64,000 nucleotides of DNA from Tridacna crocea. Taxonomy: Eukaryota > Mollusca > Bivalvia > Cardiida > Cardiidae. The position numbers and the translations under genes were made by a program. Each line of letters starts with the position of its first letter. The first letter of the stretch is position 1. Below the pieces are notes generated by a model. The model did no database searches and was not told where the DNA came from. It saw nothing but the letters and a program-made list of their open reading frames with translations. The DNA lies in the NCBI GenBank assembly GCA_943736015.1, contig OX031060.1, positions 19,731,231 to 19,795,230 on the forward strand, written 5' to 3'. Below are positions 19,812 to 30,059 of the stretch, one piece after another.

Positions 19812-20819
19812 CATCTTCGCAAGCCAAGGGTGACGATCCACTATGCTACTCTACCCTTGGCGGATCGAGCTTGATTTCGACATTTCCCACTACGCATTTT
19901 CATTGGTTGCAGCTAGCTCTAACTGCACGAATCAAATCCACGGCGGGGAATCACGTGACATAACAACAACAACAATGACCGTTATTTGAAAAAAATCCCC
20001 GACTTCAGGTAAGAAAATCTTCAATAATTCCGTTAATACATGACCGATTGGAATTTGGTTTGAAGCAGAGAAGGCGGAAGGACTCCAGGGATTTGCTTGA
20101 TGTGTTAGATTTTTTAAACAACACCTGATAAAAAAATTATTGACGAGCAAACAAATTTTTTACCCTGGATAATTTGTTTGCTCGTCAATAATTTTTTTAT
20201 CAGGTGTTGTTTAAAAAATCTAACACATCAAGCAAATCCCCGGAGTCCTTCCGCCTTCTCTGCTTCAAACCAAATTCCAATCGGTCATGTATTGACGGAA
20301 TTATTCAAGATTTTCTTACCCGAAGTCGGGGAATATTTTCAAATAACGATCATTGTTGTTGTTGTTGTGTCACGTGATTCCCCACCGTGAAATCGCTCGT
20401 AGCATTTCATCTTTAAAAAAGATAGAACAAGGTCGCGACCTTTCGGATGAAAATAAGAGGTAAACATGAATACCTCCGTGGATGTGTGCGCAATATGTAA
20501 TGATATATTACCGAAAAATACCTAGACGAGCAATATTTACAGAAAGTTTCAGTGTGACCAATCAATTACGAGAGGTTTAAGGCTGTATTCCAGCACCTGG
20601 CCATGGAATGTCGAGGTACATTTGTGGTTATTGCTTCATGTTGAATTATTGTATTCGTAAGCGGTTTGCAAAACGATATTTCATTGGCCATAAGAAATAT
20701 GATGTAAAAGGAGATATTAAGTAACATCTAATACGGGGCATATCGCGGACATCTCGAAATCGAGTTCGATCCGCCAAGGTAAGATCCACGTAGTGATCGT
20801 AACCTTGGCTCGCGAAGAA
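19812..20819 (+). mobile_element. Inverted-repeat element, CATCTTCGCAAGCC ends, copy 2, with nested foldback
   Basis: Same family as 696-1248, flanked by GGATGTAAGA on both sides. It is interrupted at 19939-20389 by a foldback element, and copy 1 shows the uninterrupted site. Confidence 0.78.
19939..20389. mobile_element. 451-bp foldback element, Transib/RAG-like ends
   Basis: Starts CACGGCGGGGAATCACGTGA and ends in the inverse with CACCGTG. The arms are about 215 bp and nearly identical, around a roughly 20-base loop. It is flanked by AAATC on both sides (19934-19938, 20390-20394), and the element at 696-1248 shows the empty site with one AAATC. A 5-bp duplication with CACGGTG-type ends is what the Transib superfamily, related to RAG, makes. 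No ORF. Confidence 0.78.
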
Positions 20820-20879
20820 GGATGTAAGACAAATTGATCAATAATTATATGATGATATCCTTGCCATGATGGAATACGA

Positions 20880-21050
20880 AGACGCAGTAAGCCCCCACTT
20901 ACCAGAGCATGCCTCACCTTCATCATCAGGGTAGTAAATTGTAAATGCGAGGTCGTATGACAAAAGTTTGATCCTTTTATCACCAGATAATATTTGTAAA
21001 GGGATTATATAGTGATATAACAGATCAAAATCAGACAGCACAAAACGTGC
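20880..21050 (-). CDS. Candidate exon with laminin IV (laminin B)-like sequence
   Basis: On the - strand the frame reads FDLLYHYIIPLQILSGDKRI, then a Tyr-Asp-Leu-Ala-Phe-Thr-Ile-Tyr-Tyr strand, and reaches a good donor TCTG|GTAAGT near 20897. The pattern of Pro..Ile-Leu-x-Gly-Asp followed by a beta-rich stretch resembles the core of laminin IV type A domains. The acceptor is unclear and no neighbouring exon was found, so it may be an isolated relic. Confidence 0.27.
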
Positions 21051-21152
21051 TGACTGATCCTACATCTCAGACCGTCTGGTTCTTCAGTCTGCATTATGCA
21101 CAAAACGTAAAGTCGTAGAATTTTAGTATCAGCTATAGAAATAGTTTGAATG

Positions 21153-21383
21153 TTAACTCTTTACCACCAAACGACAAATTTTTAGACATGTTCAAATTGA
21201 AAACATTTGCAGATGAAAAAATAAACTTGAATCAAAAATGAAAACTTGACTTTAAAAGAGTAGAAAACATTGTGGGAAAAGGAGAAAATGCAGGTTACCA
21301 GCATTTTCTCCTTTTCCCACAATGTTTTCAGAAACTTTTTCATCTGGGTTGTAAAAACCAGGGTTTATTTGGTGAAGGGTTAA
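21153..21383 (-). mobile_element. TTAA palindromic MITE, type A
   Basis: Complete. Confidence 0.87.
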
Positions 21384-21469
21384 CGTATTTACAGGTACTG
21401 TGCTCTGTGAAAACCAGGCTTAATGAATCTGCAAATAAGTATCAACCCACGTTAGCCTGCGCTGTCCCT

Positions 21470-21702
21470 TTAACTCTTTACCAAACGACAAAATTTTGGA
21501 CCAGTCCAAATTGAAAGCATTTGCAGACGACTAAACTAATTCGAATCAAAAATTGAAATTTGATTTGGAAAGGATAGAAAACAGTGTGGGAAAAGGAGAA
21601 AATGCTGTTTATCAGCATTTTCTCATTTTCCCACAATGTTTTCAATAGGCTTCCTTCTCAGGGTCGTCAAAAGTAGAGATTGTGTGGGTGGTAATGGGTT
21701 AA
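21470..21702 (-). mobile_element. TTAA palindromic MITE, type A
   Basis: Complete. The centre reads GCTGTTTATCAGC, a slightly imperfect hairpin. Confidence 0.86.
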
Positions 21703-21854
21703 TAGAGAGGCTGACATGGGCCGAAACGTATTGCTGTCTTTACATTTTCTCCATGTCGAACGACCATTCTACCTCCCCTTCGGTCAAAAGTAAGAATAAA
21801 TGGATTCTATGAATCTATGATGACTTGCTTTGTATCATACATCATGAAGATGCA

Positions 21855-22083
21855 TTAAACCTTTACCAGACGAGAAAATTTTAGAATGGTCCAAATTGAA
21901 AGTATTTGCAGACGACAAAATGAAGGTGGCTAAAAAATCTAAATTTGTTTCTGGGAAGGTAGAAAACACTGTGGGAAAAGGAGAAAATGCTGGTTACCAG
22001 CATTTTCTCCTTTTCCCACAGTGTTTTCAAAAGGCTTCTTTATCAGGGGCGTCAAAAGTAAAGATTGTGTGGTAATGGGTTAA
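21855..22083 (-). mobile_element. TTAA palindromic MITE, type A
   Basis: Complete, with a perfect central palindrome. Confidence 0.87.
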
Positions 22084-22104
22084 ACATCCTTTTTACAGAG
22101 CATA

Positions 22105-22400
22105 GCTCACAGGTATTTGGCGGGAAACGGGCAAAAGCCAACTGGGACAAAAGCCCATTGGAACAAAAGCCCATTGGGACAAAAGCCCACTGGACAAAAG
22201 CCCACTGCTAAATTTTGGAAGGGAGGGCAAAAGCCCATTGGGACAAAAGCCCACTGCTAATTTTGGCAGGGAGGACAAAAGCCCACTGGGACAAAAGCCC
22301 ACTGGACAATTTTAAGTCCACTGCTAATTTTGGCAGGGAGGACCAAAGCCCACTAGCACAAAAAGCCCACTGCTAATTTTGGCAGGGAGGACAAAAGCCC
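22105..22400 (+). repeat. Minisatellite, GGGACAAAAGCCCATTG unit
   Basis: About a dozen 17-base units, mixed with four copies of GCTAATTTTGGCAGGGAGG. Partial inverse units recur at 22553-22605. Confidence 0.8.
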
Positions 22401-22724
22401 GCTGCAAATTAAAAAGTGATAGATCTACAAAATCATATTGTAATCATTTTTTAGAAAGCATTTTCTGCTTTTCACATAATGTTTTCTTCTCTTCTAAAGA
22501 AAAGTCACATCTTATATACAATTTTTTTAATTAAGTACATAATAATGAGTAAAAGTGGGCTTTTTTATCCCAGTAGGTTTTTGTCCTAGTGGGCTTTTTT
22601 TTCCTACAGCCGTATATGGCGGCGAATGAATAAAATATTGATGAATGTCGTGCTACATTACGGTCTTTGTTCTCTTTAACTTTCCTAATGAATTACATTA
22701 AATCATTTAATATGCTACCTGCGT

Positions 22725-22905
22725 TATTCCTTCATCCCACAATCCGGTGTTTAACGACCCTGCTGGAGGACGCTTTTGGAAACATTGCGGAAGGAGAAAT
22801 CCCTTGTAACCAGAATTTTCTTCGTTTTGCACTCTGTTTTCAAGCTCGGACATAAATCCTATCATTTGAACCGCATTCATTTTGTATTCTACAAATACCT
22901 CTAAA
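22725..22905 (+). mobile_element. TTAA MITE, degenerate
   Basis: The left arm ACAATCCGGTGTTTAACGAC and parts of both hairpin arms remain. The centre is lost. Confidence 0.5.
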
Positions 22906-22911
22906 ACAGGT

Positions 22912-23045
22912 GTAATGCAGAGAAATACCCTCCCTATAAAATGACCCGAGTCATTATTGTACGTAGAAAAATGACCCCAGAAGTCATTTCACTACGTAGA
23001 GAAATGACCCGGGTCATAATTGTACGTAAAGAAATGACCCTCTAA
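22912..23045. repeat. Second palindromic satellite block, truncated
   Basis: Begins AGGTGTAATGCAGAGAAATA and has four AATGACCC/GGGTCATT units. It ends by running into GGGATTGTGCGGTAAAGATTTAA, a MITE end. Confidence 0.7.
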
Positions 23046-23049
23046 GGGA

Positions 23050-24046
23050 TTGTGCGGTAAAGATTTAAATGAATGGGAAAAAAATGAACAAAAACATAAT
23101 CAAAGCAGTGAAAGCGCTGATGGGGCAGGGACATAGGAAAGTGCACATGCTTAGAGCAACTGTGCGCATCCATAAATTGATATCTTTTATGCATTTCCAC
23201 TTGCTTAGAAGTAGTGTGTCAATGCATCTATGTTTTGCGAAAATTCAAAAAGAAATACACATACCATTCTTTCTAAGCGTTAAGTGCATTTATATGTCGT
23301 TTAAGTCCATAGCAGTACTGGTAATAGTTGAACAACCGATTGTCATGTTTTTCAGTACACTCTCAAATATGAGAAATTGGAAAACAAAACTAGGGTTGAA
23401 AGAATACACATTTTATTTTGAAGCAAAAACAAAATTTTTTGATTCTGTAAAAACAAACTAAAACTAGTTACACCTCACATGTAAGAATAAATAATAAGAT
23501 TTACAAATTTGGAATTTTAAATGTTCTTGTTTTCTCTCTTTCTCGTCAATTATTCAACAGATTTAAATCTTGCGCTTTGACATTCATGGTAAGATTTGTT
23601 TTCCAAACAATGCGCAATATGGATGAAATAGGTAACACAAAAGGGAACAGAAAATTTGGCAAAAAAAAAAGACAGTTTTTCCTTTGACAGGCGAAATGTT
23701 CACTGAACGGAAATTTTATTTATCCAGTAAAAACAATGTCACATTTTTCATTCTTGTGATTGAATATAATGATAATCATTGTCACTGTGTTCTGTGACAT
23801 TTTTCCCTTTTGACTTGTTCCTGAAAGCAGTAATTGCTTTTGAGATATATTTCTAACAAATGCAAATGACCACAGCAAATAACGAGTTTATGCATTTCTA
23901 AGGTGTCTTTACACCATTTCCAACATTATTTGACATATACCATGGGCGTAAGTTCGCCAATGCTTGCTTTCTTGGAATTTCTTTCAAGAGTGCTTCGTTT
24001 GATTGTTCTTAAAAAAGAAACTAGCTGCTTTTACACATTACCATCG
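23050..24046. other. Intergenic stretch without a supported gene
   Basis: The longest frame (23069-23461, 130 codons) lacks domain, signal or compositional support. Nothing else seen. Confidence 0.5.
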
Positions 24047-24274
24047 TTAACCCATTACCAAACAATCCCTACATTTGACGCCCCTGAGAAAGAAGCCTTT
24101 TGAAAACACTGTGGGAAAAGGAGAAAATGCTGGCAACCAGCATTTTCTCCATTTCCCACAGTGTTTTCTACCCTTACCAGAACAAATTTCTATTTTTGAG
24201 TAACCTTTATTTTGTCGTCTGCAAATGCTTACAATTTGGACCAGTCTAAAATTTTCTCGTGTGGTAAAGAATAA
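24047..24274 (+). mobile_element. TTAA palindromic MITE, type A
   Basis: Complete except for a decayed right TTAA. Confidence 0.85.
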
Positions 24275-24479
24275 ACAATAAGCTAATCTATTGATAATCT
24301 AGAATACTGTATGTATCAAAATTAGAGGCCTTGAGAGCCTGAGTCTCTCTGCTTGCATTAATTCTGCTTATTTTCTAGCATACATCTTGGTGCAAAAAAA
24401 AATCAACCCCGAGGAACATACGAAAATTAAACCCTCAAACAAAGGTGAAGGATTGTTGTTGCAATAGGCTTGAACCCAA

Positions 24480-24708
24480 TAAACCCTTTACCCCATAAGG
24501 CATGTCTATGGCATCTCTAACTGACCCTAAATAACAGCAAAGATGAAGCCGTTTCTTATGTGTAAATGATACCTTTTGATAGCATAGAAAACATTGTGAC
24601 AAAAGGTGAAATTGCTCATCACGAGCAATTTTACCTTTTGCCACAATGTTTTCCAAAGGCTCCTACAAGCAATGTGTAGAAATGAGTATCTATGGAGTAA
24701 AGGGTTAA
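24480..24708 (+). mobile_element. TTAA palindromic MITE, type B
   Basis: Same ends and length but different arms (ACCCCATAAGGCATGTCTA) and centre (TTGCTCATCACGAGCAA). The second type B copy is at 61163-61393. Confidence 0.85.
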
Positions 24709-24934
24709 ACAACATAATACATAGGCAGAGTAAAGAGAACAACAAGTACAATCTCTAAAGACCAATTGTTTGAATCCAGCCAGATCTAATAATGTCAGTG
24801 AATCGCAATACTCCGTGTAAACAAAGAAACATGTTTATGTTAACAACATTAACCCGTACCAAACGGTGCAAATTTTCTGAAGTAAACAACCATTAACAAA
24901 AAAAAAATGCCATTCAAATTATATGTGAAAGTCA

Positions 24935-25203
24935 CTATAAAACACACCAAACATTACCCGTTACAACAAAATCACACAAAATTATCCCGGTGTGGTACGC
25001 TCCGCATTGTACATACGGCTGCTGTACCACGTATCCTAAGCTGCCGTCCGATAGCCAGCCACACGCGCACCAGTCAAGGCCGAGACTCCTGGACTCGAGC
25101 AGATCACTCGGTGTTGCAAGAACCGTGCCACGCTCCGCACAACTGGTTGCTGCATCCGCAAAACTTATTTGGTAATGCCCGAGAGGACTTCTTAACTGAA
25201 AAA
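24935..25203 (-). CDS. Copy B exon 2: Link-like module
   Basis: The acceptor is a T/C tract ending ttttttccccag. The frame starts VFQLRSPLGHYQ, the Link start pattern, and continues through the first cysteine (AATSC), LDWCACGWLSDGS, PYVQC and NVWC. The order follows the canonical four-cysteine Link fold, with one extra Cys pair (WCAC and IILC). Confidence 0.85.
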
Positions 25204-28200
25204 CTGGGGAAAAAAATATGAATTGACCCATTTCCACACAATCCCTATTTTTGATGACTCTGAGAAAGAAGCCTTTAGAAAACATTTTGGGAATAGGAGA
25301 AAATGCTGGTAACCACCATTTTCTCCTTTTCCCACAATGTTTTCTATCCTTCACAAAACAATTCTAAAATCTTCTGTCATATTCATTTTTTTGTCGTCTG
25401 CAAATACTTTCAATTTTGACAAACCCAAAATTTTGTCGTTTGGTAATGAGTTAACGCTTTACCAGACGGCACAATTTCAACGTTGTCTGCGCATGTCATA
25501 TTCTTCGAAGATTCGACTGTCTTATATGACGCATCACTACTAGCCCCGAAAGCGGGCTGACTGTAATGATTACGCTCTATAAAGTAGCAATGTTGAAAAT
25601 AGCTTTTACGTATCAATAAGTTTGAGGAGAAATTAGACCTGCTTTAGCAACAGATTTCTCTAAACTGGTGATCATAGTTGAGTGAATTGCACGAGGTAGC
25701 GTTTTATTGGGTAAACCTTTTTTTTGTTTTAAATTCAAAGTAACGTTTGTCGCGTAGGAAAGTGGTTCGGTTCTGTACCCAGGATGCCCATATCAGATAG
25801 ATGAGTATTTATAGAATGCCATCTAGCGGGAGATAATGCAATTTCAATTCTTAGGCTGCTAGGCGCGACCCAATCACCTTTCGCGGTCAGTGAAGATCAA
25901 GATCAGACAGCAGAGAACGTGCAGTCTGATCATGGATCTACACTGTCCCACGAGGAGATCTGATCCCCAAGACACAACTTTGAAATTGCAATATTTGAGT
26001 TTTTTAATATCAAAATAAAATTTTCGTTCAAGTTATTGAGCAGGTTAAGGGTTAACCCATTACCACACAATCCCTACTTTTGACGACCCTGAGAAAGAAA
26101 GCTTTTGAAAATATTGTGGAGAAAGGAGAGAATGCTGGTAACCAGCATTTTCTCCTTTTCCCACAATGTTTTCTACCTTTTCCGAATCAAAGTTCAATTT
26201 TTGACTCGCATTCATTTTATCGTCTGCAAATGCTTTCAATTTGGGCCAGTCCAAAATTTTGCCGTTTGGTAATGAGTTAAACTCGTTCAATTTGAAACCA
26301 TTTTCAGACGAAAAAGTTGATTATGAACCTAAAAAGCCTGAAATTGTAACGTTTGATAAAGAGAGAAACATGCTTCATTTGTAAATTTATTGCATATCTA
26401 AGAACCGTTCTACATTCTGATTCATCTGGTTGTTAGACATGGTTAGATATGGCTAGCGACACACGAAAAGGGACATTTGGACATTTGATTAAAGTGTCGT
26501 CTCACTCCGCGCAGGCTAATCCGAAACGACACTTTTTTGGGGTTTATGTAATTTTCTGTTTTGCACAAGTCCACTGTAGCACAAAATTTAATGTAGTCAT
26601 AAAGTGCCGACACGGATTAGCCTCCCAATGCCATCGTCGCGAGCCAAGTTTACGATCACTACGTGGATCTTTCCTTGGCTGATTGAGCCCTATATCGAGA
26701 TTCCTGCGATGCGCCCTCTATTGGATGCTGGTTATTACCCCCCCTTTACATCATATTTCTAAAAGCAAATGAAATTTCGTTTTACAAACCGATTACGAAT
26801 ACACATGAAGCGATAAGCAGACATCCACGTGGGTTTCCATGTTTACCTTCTATTCGAAAGGTAGCGACCTTGTTCTATTTTTATCAAAGATGAAATGCTA
26901 CGTGCGATTTCATTCGTTGCAGCTAGAGCTGGCTGCATCCAATGAAAAAGCGTATCGGGTGAATGTAAAAATCAAGCTCGATCCGCCAAGGGTAGAGTAG
27001 CGTAGTGAATCTTCAGCCTTGGCTTGCGAAGATGCCCAATGCCCCTTTTCGCGCGCTTCAAACCATGTTGTATAAGCTCAGCGCTTGAATTGATACAGAT
27101 GGTGAATGTAGAGCTTTACCAAACAACTCAAAAGTTTGCTTTTTCATGTCGTATGTCCATTTATATTTTCAAACCTGGAAGAAAGAAACAGTTCAAGTCT
27201 TTGTCTTTAAAGATTCATTATTACTCGTTTTCATCCGTTTTTTAAAACAATTTCTTCTTTGTTTTATAGAACTATAATCTGGTACCTTCATGCCAGATGT
27301 TGTCTCTGACGGTCGCAAGATTGCACGATGAGACATTGAATAATGGTCTTTAGGAATGATTGGTAAATACAGACACAAGTCTCTCTTTTCTAAGCTGTCG
27401 CCTTATTGTGTCGAAACAGACGACAAATCAAGGAGGGATTTTTATCGGCGAAGTTTTTGTTTTAAAGGTGGCCCTTCAGATTTTGGAAATTTTACAAAAC
27501 GCCATCCTCATATTCCAGAAGTCTTTTAATTTTCATTCATAAAACCCCATTAGTCGAAAATCATTCAAGAAATTAGAGATTTACTACGGTCCAGGCCGAC
27601 ACCGACGGGAAACACGTTCTATTTTTACATGAGCAAGTCGCTCATTTACAGACCGAAAATATACAAAGCTTCAAACATAGCGTCCGAAGAAGACATTATG
27701 AAAAATTATTTCATGTTTGTTATATGGTATGGAATTTAAGTGTCATTAGTCACGAGTCACGTGCCAGTCACATGACATTCCCACAATGCTTTTTTTAATT
27801 TGTGGCGCGAAATCTAAAAATACCTTAACAGGCTACGTAGCCTTTTAAGGGAATACCATCAAAATTTTTGTGTGTGTGTGATTTTATGATTCTTAATTAT
27901 CGATGATTTGTATTGTTTTTCCATATAAATTCAGAGATATATTTATTTTTTTAATTTGGTGAGATGTGAGAAATCTAAATACCCACCTTTAAGATCTTTC
28001 TTGCTAATTCTGTGCCAATCATCCCGATATTCAAGGAATAAAGGCCATAAAGAGGCCAAAACAATTACGATGCAAGCACAACATCCACATAAAGTCATAC
28101 AATAGCTCAAAATATCCTTTTTTATATATTATAAAATATTATATTTATTTTTTCCTTAACCCTTTACCGCACGATCCCGACTTTTAACTACCCAATGAAG

Positions 28201-28793
28201 GAAGCCTTTAGAAAACATTGTGGGAAAAGGAGAAAATGCTGGTAACCAGCATTTTCTCCTTTTCCCATAATGTTTTCCGCCCATCCTGAAACAAAATTCA
28301 AATTTTCAGTCACAATTATTTTGTCGTCTGCAAGTGCTTTCAATTTCGACAAGTCTGAAATTTTGTCGTTTGGTAAAGGGTCAATCGTGCATCTGTCATT
28401 GCTTGATATCGACATTGCGCCACCAACAAAAAATATGGCAATGGTACCTTGCAAAAGAAACCTACCTGTATAGACAGCTTTTGACATCGTAAACCACCCT
28501 GGTTCGATTGTCAAGATTTCACTGTTAGTTCCCAAATACAAGACATCATTCACACCAAGGCAACAGGTTTGATCATCAGAATTGTATGAGACCGTAACAC
28601 AATCAACAGTGCTCCTGCAAGCGGACATACATGCTAATGTGCTTGCAGGGGAAAAACATGTCGAGATGCTCTCAGGTTTTAGTCTATAGTCGTCCATTCG
28701 TTGTGTAAATCTTTGAGACACTTTTTCAGGTAAAGTTCTCCGAATTGAGCTGAACGAAATACAGATCAACAAAAACATCTTAACGCAGACCAT
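24935..28793 (-). CDS. Secreted PAN/apple-Link protein, copy B
   Basis: Two exons, 28793-28466 and 25203-24935 (stop TAG), give 198 residues. Order: signal peptide (about 1-22, hydrophobic FLLICISF), a PAN/apple-like module (about 35-108; CFSPASTLACMSACR, then CVTVSYNSDDQTCCLG) and a Link-like module (about 110-198). An in-frame ATG three codons upstream (28802) is possible. The second ATG is preferred because copy A has only that one. The intron is phase 1, as in shuffled extracellular modules. Known: Link modules bind hyaluronan-type glycans in vertebrates and PAN modules bind proteins or sugars. Inferred: a secreted glycan- or matrix-binding protein, perhaps in mucus or immunity. Intact, with no stops. 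The intron holds several MITEs. Confidence 0.82.
25223..25454 (+). mobile_element. TTAA palindromic MITE, type A, beside the Link exon
   Basis: Complete, ends TTGA and TTAA. It lies 19 bases intronward of the copy B Link-exon acceptor at 25204. Confidence 0.86.
25480..25845 (-). mobile_element. Copy of the CATTATCTCCCGC element
   Basis: Reverse copy in the PAN-Link B intron, about 365 bp, slightly longer than the 41.8 kb copy. Confidence 0.7.
26052..26280 (+). mobile_element. TTAA palindromic MITE, type A
   Basis: Complete, in the PAN-Link copy B intron. Confidence 0.87.
26455..26620 (+). repeat. CGCGCAGGCTAATCC-type dispersed repeat
   Basis: GTGTCGTCTCACTCCGCGCAGG...GGTTTATGTAATTTTCTGTTTTGCACAAG, a type I recall from heterodont bivalve genomes. 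Confidence 0.5.
26632..27034 (-). mobile_element. Inverted-repeat element, CATCTTCGCAAGCC ends, copy 3
   Basis: Shorter, reversed copy flanked by an exact 8-bp repeat CCCAATGC. Lies in the PAN-Link copy B intron. A hAT- or Mutator-like mobiliser is possible given 8-10 bp duplications. Confidence 0.72.
27460..27996 (+). mobile_element. AGGTGG-ended element, copy 2
   Basis: Nearly full-length, in the PAN-Link B intron. Confidence 0.7.
28156..28384 (+). mobile_element. TTAA palindromic MITE, type A
   Basis: Complete, right end TCAA. In the copy B intron about 80 bases from the exon 1 donor. It extends the apparent open frame of exon 1. Confidence 0.86.
28466..28793 (-). CDS. Copy B exon 1: signal peptide and PAN/apple-like module
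   Basis: 328 bases, the same length as copy A exon 1. The donor reads ACAG|GTAGGT on the - strand. The reading frame continues past the donor into an intronic MITE, so the longer open frame is not all protein. Confidence 0.85.
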
Positions 28794-28879
28794 TTTACCC
28801 ATTTTGTTTTAAACTGATCGCCGCTGACTAAAAGCTATTAAAGTGTTTATTCACGGTTACAACATACCTCTTTAGGAAG

Positions 28880-28920
28880 CCCTATCTGCTTAAATATTCA
28901 TACGCCGCTTTAGAATTTCG
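28880..28920 (-). promoter_or_regulatory. Conserved upstream block, PAN-Link copy B
   Basis: A stretch containing AAAGCGGC, TATGAA and a TATTTAA-like run is conserved with the region upstream of copy A (34381-34412) at a similar distance (about 95-110 bases) from the ATG. It may be a core promoter. The call rests only on conservation between paralogues. Confidence 0.35.
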
Positions 28921-28981
28921 ATTAAATAATAAATATAACAAACACTGGTATTTTATTCATCGTTACACCTAGTGCATTCGT

Positions 28982-29198
28982 TTAACCTTTCACATAATGA
29001 TAAAATGTTGATGGCGTCCAAATTCAAAGCAGAGTTTAAAAGTCGCCGGTATCAGGTGATTTGGTTGTGAAAGGGTAGAGAACTTTATGGGAATAGGAAA
29101 AATAATGACAACGAGAATTGTATCACTTTCTCACAACGTTCTCGAAAGGTTTCTTTCTCAGGTTCGATGTAACTCGGTACTGTGTGGCAAAGGGTTAA
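28982..29198 (-). mobile_element. TTAA MITE, type A, shortened hairpin
   Basis: Both TTAA ends are present. The central palindrome is partly eroded (217 bp). Confidence 0.75.
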
Positions 29199-29277
29199 AC
29201 CTTCAATTAATGGCATTTTTTTTTACTTTCCATATTAAAAACATTCACAGACAATACGTTTTATATAACTGGACTCT

Positions 29278-29506
29278 TTAACTCATTACCAAACGACAAT
29301 ATTTTAGGCTTGTCCAAATCGAACGCATTTGCGGACGACAGAATAAAAGTGACTAAAAATTTGAAATTTGTTTTGTGAAGGGTAGAAAACATTGTGGGAA
29401 AAGGAGAAAATGCTGGTTACCAGCATTTTCTCCTTTTTCCATAATGTTTTCTAGAGGTTTCTTTCTCAGGGGTGTCAAAAGTAGGGACTGTGTCGCAATT
29501 GGTTAA
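29278..29506 (-). mobile_element. TTAA palindromic MITE, type A
   Basis: Complete. Its right TTAA (29503-29506) is also the left end of the next copy. Confidence 0.86.
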
Positions 29507-29720
29507 ATACCAAAAACAATAATTTTGTCTGGCCAAATTCCATTGCATTTGCAGACGACTTTTTTGATATGCTAAAATGTTGTAATTTATCCTTGTAAGA
29601 ATAGAAAACATTGTTAGAAAAAGAATAAACTGTTGGTAACCAACATTTCCTCCTTTCATTACAATGTTTTCTCTAAAGGCCTTCTTTTTCAAGATCGTCA
29701 AAATTCGGGATTGTTTACTG
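29503..29720 (-). mobile_element. TTAA MITE, type A, decayed, sharing a TTAA
   Basis: Older diverged copy joined through the shared TTAA. The right terminus is lost. A further left-end fragment lies at 29918-29985. Confidence 0.7.
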
Positions 29721-30059
29721 AACTCCAGATGGAGGGAGCGATTTTGGTTTGAAAATATTTATTATTCTCCAGTAAACCCTATGTTTTGGGCACTCATTAG
29801 AATCGTCTCATCGAGACAATTCTAATGAGTACGTACAATATACGGTGTAGAAGAGAAATAATTACTTTAGAGTACCAACAGTCTCTCTTATCTGGCGCCC
29901 TGGTTTGGTAAAGTCGATTAACCCTTTACCAAACAGTCCCTGGATTTCAAGACCCTGAGTTGAAGCATTCTGAAAACATTCATTTAAACTCTCAAGACAA
30001 CGATTCTGATTAATTTTCAAGTCAATTGAGCAAAAAGATGTGGCCTCTAGAGTACCCAT

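Noticed and set aside
19932-20390. Two identical-looking frames on opposite strands
   Set aside because: The two arms of the 451-bp foldback; not genes.
23069-23461. 130-codon + strand frame
   Set aside because: No signal, domain, homology I recognise or splice structure. Ordinary AT-rich open stretch.
24907-25221. 104-codon + strand frame
   Set aside because: Antisense shadow of the Link exon.
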